This document shows positions 8,322-17,310 of a DNA stretch of 64,000 bases, in pieces. Source of the DNA: Pseudomonas sp. CFBP13508 (GTDB lineage Bacteria; Pseudomonadota; Gammaproteobacteria; Pseudomonadales; Pseudomonadaceae); the NCBI RefSeq assembly GCF_005233515.1, contig NZ_QFZZ01000001.1, forward strand, positions 339,320-403,319, written 5' to 3'. Under the pieces are notes generated by a model. The model was not told where the DNA came from. It saw only the letters and a list, made by a program, of their open reading frames with translations, and did no database searches. The translations under genes and the position numbers were made by a program. Every line of letters begins with the position of its first letter. Position 1 is the first letter of the stretch.

Positions 8322-9245
8322 ATGAAAACCCCCCGCAACACCCCACGCATCGCCCTGATCGGCGAATGCATGATCGAACTGCAGCAACGCGCCGACGGCA
8401 GTCTGCAGCAAAGCTTCGGTGGCGACACCCTCAATACGGCGGTGTATCTGTCCCGTGCGCTGGACGACAAGGCGCAAGTCGACTACGTCACCGCACTGGG
8501 TGATGACAGTTTCAGTGACGCCATGTGCCAGATCTGGCGCAGCGAAGGCATCGGCCTCGATCTGGTGCAGCGCCTGCCCGGTCGGCTGCCTGGTTTGTAT
8601 TGCATCCAGACCGACGCCAACGGCGAGCGGCGTTTCCTGTACTGGCGCAACGAAGCGGCGGTACGCGATTGCTTCACCACCCCTGCGGCCGAGCCGATCC
8701 TCGCGGCGTTGCCGCACTACGACGTGCTGTATTTCAGTGGGATCACCCTCGCGGTACTCGGCATGCAAGGCCGCGCCCGGTTGATCAAGACGTTGAGCGA
8801 AGCCCGACAACGCGATGCGCGCATTGTGTTCGACAACAACTACCGCCCACGCCTGTGGGCGTCGGTGGACGAGGCGCGAGCGGCGTATCGCAGCGTCTTG
8901 CCTTATGTTGATCTGGCGTTGCTGACCGTGGATGACGAACAGGCGCTGTTCGGTTTCGGCGATTGCGCCGAGGTGTTTGCGACGTATGCGCAGATTGGCA
9001 CGCCAGAAGTGGTGCTCAAGCGTGGCGCCGAGGCGTGTCTGATTCGTTGCGACGGTGAGGCGTTTGAAGTGCCGGCGCAAAAGGTCGACAAGGTTGTCGA
9101 CACCACGGCGGCAGGGGATTCGTTCAGCGCGGCGTACCTGGCCAGGCGCCTGCTCGGCGGCAGTCCGGCAGAGGCCGCGCAAGCAGGACATGAATTGGCC
9201 AGTCGGGTGATTCAAGTGCCCGGAGCGCTGATCCCCCGAACTTGA
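8322..9245 (+). CDS. PfkB-family sugar kinase (KdgK-like)
   Basis: 307-aa ribokinase-fold kinase. N-terminal IALIGECMIELQQ and GGDTLNTAVYLSRAL plus the C-terminal DTTAAGDSFSAAYLA (anion hole and catalytic Asp) match 2-dehydro-3-deoxygluconokinase relatives. A KDG kinase is odd next to amino-acid genes; it may phosphorylate a keto-sugar-like product made from the hydroxy-amino acid, or simply be a neighbour behind the REPIN. Substrate is not determined. Confidence 0.8.
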   Translation: MKTPRNTPRIALIGECMIELQQRADGSLQQSFGGDTLNTAVYLSRALDDKAQVDYVTALGDDSFSDAMCQIWRSEGIGLDLVQRLPGRLPGLYCIQTDANGERRFLYWRNEAAVRDCFTTPAAEPILAALPHYDVLYFSGITLAVLGMQGRARLIKTLSEARQRDARIVFDNNYRPRLWASVDEARAAYRSVLPYVDLALLTVDDEQALFGFGDCAEVFATYAQIGTPEVVLKRGAEACLIRCDGEAFEVPAQKVDKVVDTTAAGDSFSAAYLARRLLGGSPAEAAQAGHELASRVIQVPGALIPRT

Positions 9246-9289
9246 AATGCATTCCCCTGCACTCGTCAGCTCCTACACAGAAGCAGCAA

Positions 9290-9565
9290 TCAATCCCGAT
9301 AAAACACCTGCACCAGGTGATACCCAAACTTGCTCTTGATCGGCCCATGCACGGTACGCAGCGGTTTCTTGAAAATCACCGCATCAATCGCGCCGACCAT
9401 CTGCCCCGGCCGCACTTCGCCCAGGTCGCCGCCGCGTTTGCCGGACGGGCAGGTGGAAAATTTCTTCGCCAGCACATCGAACGCTTCGCCCTTGGCAATG
9501 CGCTGTTTGAGTTGTTCGGCCTCTTCGGCGGTTTTCACCAGAATGTGGCGGGCTTGGGCTTTCAT
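9290..9565 (-). CDS. ppiC: Parvulin peptidyl-prolyl isomerase 1
   Basis: 91-aa single-domain parvulin without signal peptide, hence cytoplasmic. Family segments are QARHILVKTAEEAEQL, GGDLGEVRPGQMV and FGYHLVQV. ATG 9565 (MKAQARHILV) is chosen since the 17 residues that the open frame adds upstream are not parvulin-like. A paralogue lies at 29093-29374. It is convergent with the PfkB gene. Confidence 0.9.
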   Translation of the reverse strand: MKAQARHILVKTAEEAEQLKQRIAKGEAFDVLAKKFSTCPSGKRGGDLGEVRPGQMVGAIDAVIFKKPLRTVHGPIKSKFGYHLVQVFYRD

Positions 9566-9605
9566 CGTGCAATACCTGATAACGGGGTGACAGCGGGGCG
9601 CGCGA

Positions 9606-12155
9606 TTATGCCTCAAGTCGCGGGGTCGGGTTGCTCAACTTGCGAATCTTGCTCGCCAGCACTTCAAGGACAAAGGGCTTGGCGACCATGTCCATGCCCT
9701 CTTCAAGGAAGCCCTGACGCTCGGCAGCAATCTGCGCGTAACCGGTCATGAACAGCACTTTAAGCCCCGGACGATGCTGGCGAGCAATCTCCGCCAACTG
9801 CCGACCGTTCATGCCCGGCAGCCCGACATCAGTGACCAGCAGATCGACGCGTTGCACGGATTCGAGCACGGGCAAGGCGTTCGTGGCGTTTTCCGCTTCG
9901 AAGGTTGTGTAGCCCAGTTCCTTGAGCAGATCGAGCACCAGCATGCGCACTGCCGGATCATCCTCGACCACGATCGCGGTCTCGCCCGAAGATGAAGCGG
10001 CAATCGGTTCGGCTTTCTCCACAGACGAGGATTCGGGCGTCGGCTCAAGCAAACGCGGCAAGTACAGACGTACGCAAGTACCTTGCCCCGGCACACTGTC
10101 GAGGCTGACATGACCACCGGACTGCTGGGCGAATCCGTAAATCATCGACAGCCCAAGCCCGGTGCCTTGGCCGATCGGTTTGGTGGTAAAGAACGGATCG
10201 AACGCTTTGGAACGGATTGACGGCGTCATGCCGGTGCCGTTATCGCTGACCGCGAGCATCACGTATTCCCCGGCCTTCACCGGCTCGAGAATGGTGGTGT
10301 CGCTGCTGTCGAGATACACGTTCGCGGTCTGGATCAGCAACGTGCCGCCTTCGGGCATCGCATCGCGGGCATTGATCACCAAATTGAGCAGAGCATTTTC
10401 CAGCTGGCTGACGTCCGTACTCACCGGCCACAAGTCTTCTGGCAAGCGCAGTTGCAGCTCGATGGCATCGCCCTTGGTGCGGCGGATCAGGTCTTCCAGC
10501 GAGTGCACCAGTTCGTTGACGTGCAGTTGCTTGCGGTCCAGCGACTGACGCCGCGAAAACGCCAGCAAGCGATGGGTCAGCGCCGCCGCGCGATTGGCCG
10601 ATGACACGGCCGCCTCGGTGAAACGGCCGATCTCGTCGGCGCGACCATTGGCAATGTAGCGCTGCATCAAGTCCAGACTGCCGATAATGCCGGTGAGCAT
10701 GTTGTTGAAGTCATGGGCGATGCCGCCGGTAAGCTGGCCGACGGCTTCCATCTTCTGCGCGTGGCGCAAGGCATCTTCGGCGCGCTCGCGTTCGAACATT
10801 TCGTTCTGCAAGCGCTCGTTGGCCTGAGCCAGTTGCTCGGTGCGCGCGCTGACCCGCTCTTCAAGCGTCTCATTGAGATTGCGCAGGGCTTCTTCGGTTT
10901 TCTTGCGCTCGGTTTCGTCGATGACAAAGATGTAGAAGCCGTTGACTGCACCGTCCGCGCCATGCCGGGGCAGATAGTTCATCAGCGCATGACGGGTACT
11001 GCCATCGCGGTGCGGCGTGTAGAAACTGAAGGAACAGGAGCGTCCGGCCAGCGCTTCGGCGATATAAGGCGCGCGCAGGAAGTAGGCCTCTTCGCCGATG
11101 ACTTCGCGGATCGTGCGCCCATACAGCTCCTGCGGCGTCAGGCCGTACCAGTCGAGATAGGCTGCGTTGTTCAGGCGGAAACGTTCCTCGGCGTCGACGT
11201 AGCTGATCAGGATCGGCATGGCGTTGATGATCAGTTGAAGTTCGGTCTGGCTCTGACGCAACGCCTGTTCGGTGTGTTTGCGTTCAGTCAGATCCAGCGC
11301 TGCGCCGAGGAAACGCATCGGCCGACCATGATGGTCCTTGTAGCAACGCCCTCGCGCGAAGATCCAGCGCAGCGTGCCGTCGGCCTGCAACAAGCGATAT
11401 TCTTCAGCGTACTCGGTGCCGTGGGTGATGCAGTGCTTGATGCCGCGCGCAACCATGGCGCGGTCTTCGGGATGCACGCCGTGCAGGTAGTCGCTGATCG
11501 GCAACTGCCCGGCCCTGGCCGGATCCACGCCGTGCAACTCGGCAAAATGCGCATCGGCGATGAAACGGTCTTCGCCAATGTCCCAATCCCAGGTGCCGAC
11601 GGCGTCGGTGGCGGCGAGGGCCAGTTGCAGACGCTCCTCGGACTGGCGCTGGGCCTTGAGGCTTTCTTCGGAACGACGCTGCAATTCCAGGGCAATGCGT
11701 CGGCGCTCGTTGGTTTCGATGGCGGTGATCAGAATCCCGGCCACCTGTGCGGTTTCATCGCGAATCGGGCTGTAGGTCAGATCCAGCCAGAAATCGGTTT
11801 TCTTGCCGTCGCGTTGCACGCTGAACCGCTGCTCGCTGAAGCTGCGCACCTGACCCTGCAGCACCGCCTGGTAAATCGGCTCGGAAAAGTCTCGTACTTC
11901 CGGCCAGACCTCATGCGTCGGTTGCCCGAACGCTTCGGGATGCTTGCTGCCAGCGAGCAGGGCGAAACCATTGTTGTAGATCTGCGTGAGTTGCGGGCCC
12001 CATAACAGCAGCATCGGCATCGGCGAATGAATCACGATGTCCACCGCTGTGCGCAGGCTCTGCGGCCAGGTGCCGGCAGCGCCCAGCGGGCTGCGGCTCC
12101 AGTCGGTGCGGGCAATCAGGGCCTGGGCGTCGTCAACGGCGGATACAGCGTTCAT
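9606..12155 (-). CDS. Hybrid sensor histidine kinase, triple PAS with receiver
   Basis: 849 aa and soluble (no membrane helix). Order: PAS 1 (~15-145), PAS 2 with PAC (~170-295), PAS 3 (~300-410), coiled coil (~410-460), HisKA with H481 ([16 protein letters not shown]), HATPase_c ([24 protein letters not shown]), and a receiver with D776 ([13 protein letters not shown]). No separate response regulator adjoins, so phosphate likely ends on the receiver or passes to a phosphotransfer protein elsewhere. Its own start codon overlaps nothing; the stop is 41 nt from the parvulin start. Signal unknown. Confidence 0.9.
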   Translation of the reverse strand: MNAVSAVDDAQALIARTDWSRSPLGAAGTWPQSLRTAVDIVIHSPMPMLLLWGPQLTQIYNNGFALLAGSKHPEAFGQPTHEVWPEVRDFSEPIYQAVLQGQVRSFSEQRFSVQRDGKKTDFWLDLTYSPIRDETAQVAGILITAIETNERRRIALELQRRSEESLKAQRQSEERLQLALAATDAVGTWDWDIGEDRFIADAHFAELHGVDPARAGQLPISDYLHGVHPEDRAMVARGIKHCITHGTEYAEEYRLLQADGTLRWIFARGRCYKDHHGRPMRFLGAALDLTERKHTEQALRQSQTELQLIINAMPILISYVDAEERFRLNNAAYLDWYGLTPQELYGRTIREVIGEEAYFLRAPYIAEALAGRSCSFSFYTPHRDGSTRHALMNYLPRHGADGAVNGFYIFVIDETERKKTEEALRNLNETLEERVSARTEQLAQANERLQNEMFERERAEDALRHAQKMEAVGQLTGGIAHDFNNMLTGIIGSLDLMQRYIANGRADEIGRFTEAAVSSANRAAALTHRLLAFSRRQSLDRKQLHVNELVHSLEDLIRRTKGDAIELQLRLPEDLWPVSTDVSQLENALLNLVINARDAMPEGGTLLIQTANVYLDSSDTTILEPVKAGEYVMLAVSDNGTGMTPSIRSKAFDPFFTTKPIGQGTGLGLSMIYGFAQQSGGHVSLDSVPGQGTCVRLYLPRLLEPTPESSSVEKAEPIAASSSGETAIVVEDDPAVRMLVLDLLKELGYTTFEAENATNALPVLESVQRVDLLVTDVGLPGMNGRQLAEIARQHRPGLKVLFMTGYAQIAAERQGFLEEGMDMVAKPFVLEVLASKIRKLSNPTPRLEA

Positions 12156-12265
12156 TACTTCAATCCTGAGCGTGGTTCGGTGAGACGGGGTCTATCATTG
12201 TTGCAGGAGCCGCGCCAAGCGTAGGCCAAATCTGCTCATTCAATGCTTCGCGGGTGCTTTCAGCC

Positions 12266-13375
12266 ATGGAAATCGATGCACTGTTGTCAATATTGTCGCA
12301 AAAAAACGGCTCGGATCTGTTCCTCTCTACCGGCGCGCCCCCGAGCGCTCGCATTGACGGTGTGCTGACGGCGTTGCGCGAGCAGCCATTCAAGCCCGGT
12401 GAAACCGCAGCCATCGCCACCTCCCTGATGGACGCCGAGCAGCGCCGGGAGTTCGACCGGGATCTGGAAATGAACCTGGCAATCTCCCGAACGGGCGTCG
12501 GGCGATTCCGGGTGAACATTTTCAAGCAGCGCAATGACGTCTCGATCGTGATCCGCAACGTCAAGGTCGACATCCCGCGATTCGAAGACCTGAAGCTGCC
12601 GCCAGTGTTGCTGGAAACGGTGATGCTCAAACGTGGCCTGATTCTTTTTGTCGGCGCGACCAGTTCAGGCAAATCGACTTCGCTGGCGGCACTCATCGAT
12701 CACCGCAACCGCCACAGTGCCGGGCACATCGTGACGATCGAAGACCCGATCGAATATATCCATCGGCACAAGCGCTCGATCATCAATCAGCGTGAAGTCG
12801 GCGTCGATACCCGAAGCTTTCATGCGGCTTTGAAGAACACTCTGCGCCAAGCTCCGGACGTCGTACTGATCGGTGAGATCCGTGATCGCGAAACCATGGA
12901 ACATGCGCTGTCGTTTGCCGACACCGGCCATCTTGTCCTGTCGACGCTCCATGCGACGAACGCCAATCAGGCACTGGATCGCATCATCAATATGTTTCCC
13001 GAGGAAAAGCGCGATCAGCTCTTGCAGACATTGGGCAACAACTTGAAAGCCTGTGTTTCGCAGCGTCTGCTCCGCACTGTCGATGGGCAAAGGCGCGCGG
13101 CAGTTGAAATTCTTCTGGGTACGCCGACCATCGCTGACCTGGTCCGACGCGGCCAGTTCGAAGAACTCAAGCCGATGATGGAAAAGTCAGCCGAACTCGG
13201 TATGCAGACATTTGACGCGGCACTGTTTGCGTTGTATGCAGAAGGCGCAATCAGCGAGCAGGAAGCACTGAAGAATGCCGATTCGGTGAATAACCTGAAG
13301 TTGCGAATCAAACTTCAGGGCGATCAAAAAGGCGCGGGCGATTCAACTTCAGGAGAATGGGGTTTGATCGACTGA
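12266..13375 (+). CDS. PilT/PilU-family pilus retraction ATPase
   Basis: 369 aa. Walker A GATSSGKST (from residue 130), Asp box TIEDPIEY, Walker B DVVLIGEIRD and His box HLVLSTLHATNA are all intact. The C-terminal third (MMEKSAELGMQTFDAALFALYAEGAISEQEALKNADS) is closer to PilU than PilT. Powers twitching-pilus retraction as a PilT helper in known systems. Here it is an orphan: no other pil gene adjoins. ATG 12266 (MEIDALL) is chosen over GTG 12254. Confidence 0.85.
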   Translation: MEIDALLSILSQKNGSDLFLSTGAPPSARIDGVLTALREQPFKPGETAAIATSLMDAEQRREFDRDLEMNLAISRTGVGRFRVNIFKQRNDVSIVIRNVKVDIPRFEDLKLPPVLLETVMLKRGLILFVGATSSGKSTSLAALIDHRNRHSAGHIVTIEDPIEYIHRHKRSIINQREVGVDTRSFHAALKNTLRQAPDVVLIGEIRDRETMEHALSFADTGHLVLSTLHATNANQALDRIINMFPEEKRDQLLQTLGNNLKACVSQRLLRTVDGQRRAAVEILLGTPTIADLVRRGQFEELKPMMEKSAELGMQTFDAALFALYAEGAISEQEALKNADSVNNLKLRIKLQGDQKGAGDSTSGEWGLID

Positions 13376-13460
13376 CGAGTAGCTTGCAGGGATTCAAGTT
13401 GCATGTCGCAACACTGCTTTATATTTAACCTATGGATCGCTGGCGTTGAACTGGATAAAA

Positions 13461-13500
13461 CCTCATCAGGCTGAATGGTCAGCCAGTTGGTTTGATGAGG
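13461..13500 (+). promoter_or_regulatory. Hairpin sequestering the toxin-like gene ribosome binding site
   Basis: CCTCATCA (13461-13468) pairs with TGATGAGG (13493-13500). Stacked inside is GGCTGA-ATGG-TCAGCC (13469-13484), with an 8-nt bulge. The 3' arm contains the GAGG Shine-Dalgarno of the gene starting at 13507, and CTTTT follows directly, so the same fold could act as a weak terminator. Seen in sequence; the regulatory role is inferred. Confidence 0.6.
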
Positions 13501-13506
13501 CTTTTA

Positions 13507-16500
13507 ATGATTGACTTGAAGAAAGACAAGATATTCCGCCCTGCAAAAGTTACTTTGGCAGGCTGGCAATATCAATCCGCAGCAGATGCGATGGAACGTG
13601 AACAGGTATTGGCTCATCTTGAGCAAGCGCTGGATGAATACAGCGACGATCAAATAATCAACTGGTATGCGCGTGAAGTAGAACTGCGGCCGGGCTCTTC
13701 ACTTCACGATATCTATAACCCCGGCAGGCTTCTGCTTGCGGAGTTGCTCGAAACTGGCCCTGTCGTCGGCGCACTTGCCCGCGAAGAGGCGCGCGATCAT
13801 GACGGACTGCTACGAGTGTCGCCAGAGGGCAAGATGGAAGTCCGCGCCGACAGAGGTTGGGTGGATCTGGTCGCGGCGCGTCACTTTGAATTCAGTCAGC
13901 CGACACGATCTGCGTTGATGGTGATTGCGGATATAGCAGATGTAGCCGGTGGTTTCATATGGCCTGATCTGGATGTCACTCTCGATCAATGGTTCAAGTT
14001 TCATGACATCGACTTGCCTGACAATAATGCCAAGGTCAGGAATCTGCTCGGTTTGTTCAGGTTTGCGCCTGAAGTAAAAGAGCCCGGGGATTACTGGGAG
14101 CACTTTCAAACGACCGATGATGTATTGGCAGCACTATCTGAAGAGCAGTTCTCGGGGATTCGCAAGGCCACGGCGAAGTTGATGCCCAAACGCAAATTAC
14201 TGACCGCTCTGTACAACGTCTCCGGCCGCGCCGCTATATCCGCTGAAAACGCAGCGCAGCGCATTGCCGAATGCGTCGAACATCCAATCGCGCTGGCGCT
14301 CGCTGGCAGTTATTTGAAAGAACTGAATTGGTATGGCGTTAATGAGGGACAAGCGGTCTGCGCAAATACCCTTCACCAATTGTTGATAACCGCAGTGTTG
14401 CTTGATCTCGATCCATCCATTGGCAACAGTCACTCAATCAACCGCCGCGATCTGTATTCGCCCGGCAATCTTGAACGTCATCCTTCAGAAATTCGCGACG
14501 AGTACGTCGAGTTTGTTCGCAACAAGCGCTGGATTGATCCGGAGCTGTCGCCCCTGGTCGCCCATCTGCTTCTGGCTCGCAACGCGCCGGAGTTTCTGGT
14601 CATTGAAGTGCCGGCCACGGTTACGCTCGGCTCGATCGCCTGGATCAACCTTACTCGTGCGGTTGCGCTGGTTGAAGCGGCAAAGGCTGGAGCTTCGCGA
14701 GTCATGACCTATGCGCAGATCATTGCCTATGGCGAGCTGGAGGCAGTCAGTGAAGCGCAGAAACATCTGCGCGATCTGGCGATGATCGACCCGATTGTCG
14801 ATTGGGCATTGCTGAACCGGATTATCGCCAGGACTGAGCTCGAACAATCAGAGGAGGCCAGTACACGGCTTGCACTTGATGCCTTCGAGCGACATTCGGA
14901 GCAATTCGCGCAGGTAGCCCGTGCGTTCTCGACCCCGTTGCCCAATCGTGCAGAAATAGCCCGGACTCAATTGAAAAAAGCCGCGCCAGGTTGCGACACC
15001 CTCGACGAGAAAGCGCTTTCCGAGCAAGGCGGGCAGCAAGTCATGTCAATGGTCGATCTGCATCAATCGGGAGACATGGCTACCGGTGAATGGGACAGAC
15101 GCACCGTACGCCTGGTGAATCAAGGGCTTCTTCTTCCCGCCATTGATTACAATCCGTCGGGTATCAGCCTGTACACGCGTTATCCGGGATTACTCAAACT
15201 CGAATCCTGCGAGCTTGAGCTGGACCGGCAGTTGGCTGCGCATTTCAAGGCGTTGAACAGCGGCATGCTGTCCGCTGTAAAACTGGCCCTGGCGCAGATG
15301 CCGGAAGCCGATCTGCAGATATTCATGAATGCAGGCATCAACTTTTTCACTGTGCGCGAATCTGCCGTCTATGTCGTCACGCGTCGGGCCGGCGGCCCCC
15401 TCGGCATTGGCCTTGAACAAGAGACGCTGCAAAGCCGGGATGCCGCCACAGGACGTTTCGGCATAGTGATGTATGCGTCACATGAAAACGCCGAGCTCTG
15501 TTATGAGTTATTCACCTCGCGTGCAGAAACCCGAAAAAATGATGCGCTGGGAGCTCTCATCAAACGCGAGCGCAAGTTCCTGCAACGTTCGCGGATCAGT
15601 GCCAGCGCCAACATGACGCTGCCCCTGACTCGCACCGCAACTCAACGCCTGCCGTTAAACATCAAACGCTATACCCATGCAGCGGCCGAAGACACTTCGG
15701 TTACCAGCAGCATGGCGATCATCGATTACTTCGGTGAACTTGCAGCGCCGATGCAGTCTTCGGAACTGAAGCCGGGCTTCTATCAGAAATTCAATGATCC
15801 GGCGATCGCGCGCATCGCTGAATTTCTGGTGAATAACCGTCCGTTTTTGAACAGGAGCGAACTAAGAGAACTCGTGCGCATACCGACTCCACTGGAACTT
15901 TCCAAAGAAGAGGGTGAGCGACTGCTGACTTACTTCATCGACCTGCTGGTTCCGTTCAAGAAATGCATCGAGGACATCGTTTCGGGCGACCACAACAAAA
16001 TGGTCGACGGGTTTTACGGATGTCTGATGGATGGCATCGGTCTCGTGGGAACCGTCGCTGGCGCCAGCTCGAAGGCGCTGAGCATTTGCGCCAAGGCTAT
16101 TTCCACGACGGCCAAAGCCGCGCGCTTCACCCGCCTGGCGCTGACTTCGGCCATTTCACTTTTCAATCCGTTCGACGGTGTGCCATCCGGCCTGCAAGCG
16201 GGCGGCAAACTGCTGCACAAAGGGTTGTTGCGGTTCAATAAAAACAGTCACGACCTGATCCTCAAAGCCAGTGGGCAGTTGCACAAGATCAGTGGCCGCC
16301 GGCAATCCTGGGATCTGCTGGAGGCTGCCGATAATGTGCAACTGGGGCTGGGGAGCTGGCGACCCCGCGCAACCGCTGATGCCGTTGGCGTACTTGCTGC
16401 CCGCCGTGGTGACAAATGGTACGCACTGAACCGACGCGGCAACCTCTGGGGCCAGCCCCTGGATGGTTTCGCGTATCACGCTCCGGTGCAGTTACCCTAT

Positions 16501-17262
16501 TCGCCACGCACATTGCCGCTCAGCTATACGCGCAAGTTTATCGAGCGAAGTCTGCCGCGCGCGCGGGCCAAGATCGATAACGCGATCGAAGTCTTCAACC
16601 GTCATGATTTCAAACGCGATCGCGAGTCCCTGATGAAGATCGTGTTCGGCAGTGCCTCACAGATATCCACTGATCGCCTGGTGAACTACCTGCGTTTGAT
16701 TCGTTTCGATTTCGCCGGTTTTTCCTTGAGCAACATGGTTCTGGACGGGCTCAAGATCAACGACACCCTGGCATCGTTCGATGCGGACAATTACCAACGC
16801 TGGAAAGACGCGGGGTCAGAACAAGGCGCCGACATCGCGTTTGTGCAGGTCTATACAAAAAACCTCAACAGACATTTCGTCAGCATGGGCTTCAACCACG
16901 ACGTGGTTGCCGACGACCTGATTCATGAGCTGTTCCACGCCAGTGCGCAAACCGATGATGTCGGCTATGCCAGCGACGCCGTGCACACAAGTGACGATGG
17001 CCAGCGCCTGGACGTGACGGAACTGCTGAATCTGGCTGCCGGCTGCCTGCGTGAGTCGGACACCGGGGCAGACTGCCACGCGCCGTCCAGAGCCTTCGAA
17101 AACGCCGACTCGCTGGCCTTGGCAACCTCGCTGTTGAGTCAGTTGGCTACCGATAAAGCTACCTTCGATGAAAACATGACGATCCTGCGCGGCGCACTCG
17201 AGGCCAATGCAGGCAAGGCCATTGGCGAGCCAATCGTCATTACCCTGAACAAACCTCGCTGA
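13507..17262 (+). CDS. Large toxin-like protein with C-terminal HELFH motif
   Basis: 1251 aa, not confidently assigned. Its middle (EWDRRTVRLVNQGLLLPAIDY, YTRYPGLLKLESCELELDRQL) resembles large Pseudomonas dermonecrotic/DUF6543-type toxins. A hydrophobic-amphipathic stretch is at about residues 832-900 (GLVGTVAGASSKALSICAKAISTTAKAA...), perhaps membrane-targeting. Near the C-terminus HELFH (from residue 1140, in DDLIHELFHASAQTDD) is a zincin HExxH motif; the following TDD..Y could supply a third, Asp ligand as in aspzincins. There is no Sec signal. ATG 13507 follows GAGG by 6 nt. No immunity or secretion gene is adjacent. Secreted effector is inference. Confidence 0.55.
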   Translation: MIDLKKDKIFRPAKVTLAGWQYQSAADAMEREQVLAHLEQALDEYSDDQIINWYAREVELRPGSSLHDIYNPGRLLLAELLETGPVVGALAREEARDHDGLLRVSPEGKMEVRADRGWVDLVAARHFEFSQPTRSALMVIADIADVAGGFIWPDLDVTLDQWFKFHDIDLPDNNAKVRNLLGLFRFAPEVKEPGDYWEHFQTTDDVLAALSEEQFSGIRKATAKLMPKRKLLTALYNVSGRAAISAENAAQRIAECVEHPIALALAGSYLKELNWYGVNEGQAVCANTLHQLLITAVLLDLDPSIGNSHSINRRDLYSPGNLERHPSEIRDEYVEFVRNKRWIDPELSPLVAHLLLARNAPEFLVIEVPATVTLGSIAWINLTRAVALVEAAKAGASRVMTYAQIIAYGELEAVSEAQKHLRDLAMIDPIVDWALLNRIIARTELEQSEEASTRLALDAFERHSEQFAQVARAFSTPLPNRAEIARTQLKKAAPGCDTLDEKALSEQGGQQVMSMVDLHQSGDMATGEWDRRTVRLVNQGLLLPAIDYNPSGISLYTRYPGLLKLESCELELDRQLAAHFKALNSGMLSAVKLALAQMPEADLQIFMNAGINFFTVRESAVYVVTRRAGGPLGIGLEQETLQSRDAATGRFGIVMYASHENAELCYELFTSRAETRKNDALGALIKRERKFLQRSRISASANMTLPLTRTATQRLPLNIKRYTHAAAEDTSVTSSMAIIDYFGELAAPMQSSELKPGFYQKFNDPAIARIAEFLVNNRPFLNRSELRELVRIPTPLELSKEEGERLLTYFIDLLVPFKKCIEDIVSGDHNKMVDGFYGCLMDGIGLVGTVAGASSKALSICAKAISTTAKAARFTRLALTSAISLFNPFDGVPSGLQAGGKLLHKGLLRFNKNSHDLILKASGQLHKISGRRQSWDLLEAADNVQLGLGSWRPRATADAVGVLAARRGDKWYALNRRGNLWGQPLDGFAYHAPVQLPYSPRTLPLSYTRKFIERSLPRARAKIDNAIEVFNRHDFKRDRESLMKIVFGSASQISTDRLVNYLRLIRFDFAGFSLSNMVLDGLKINDTLASFDADNYQRWKDAGSEQGADIAFVQVYTKNLNRHFVSMGFNHDVVADDLIHELFHASAQTDDVGYASDAVHTSDDGQRLDVTELLNLAAGCLRESDTGADCHAPSRAFENADSLALATSLLSQLATDKATFDENMTILRGALEANAGKAIGEPIVITLNKPR

Positions 17263-17268
17263 TGAAAA

Positions 17269-17305
17269 GCACTGCCGCCAACCTGTTGGATGGAGGCGCC
17301 AGTGC
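17269..17305. terminator. Bidirectional terminator
   Basis: GCACTGCCGCC and GGCGCCAGTGC pair with one mismatch across ~15 nt. AAAA precedes and CGTTTT follows, so it can serve the toxin-like gene and the convergent acetoacetyl-CoA synthetase gene. Confidence 0.65.
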
Positions 17306-17310
17306 CGTTT

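Noticed and set aside
8241..9215. 324-aa frame antisense to the PfkB kinase
   Set aside because: Shadow; begins and ends within real gene and REPIN.
10713..12005. 430-aa frame antisense to the hybrid kinase
   Set aside because: Shadow of a high-GC gene with all kinase motifs on the other strand.
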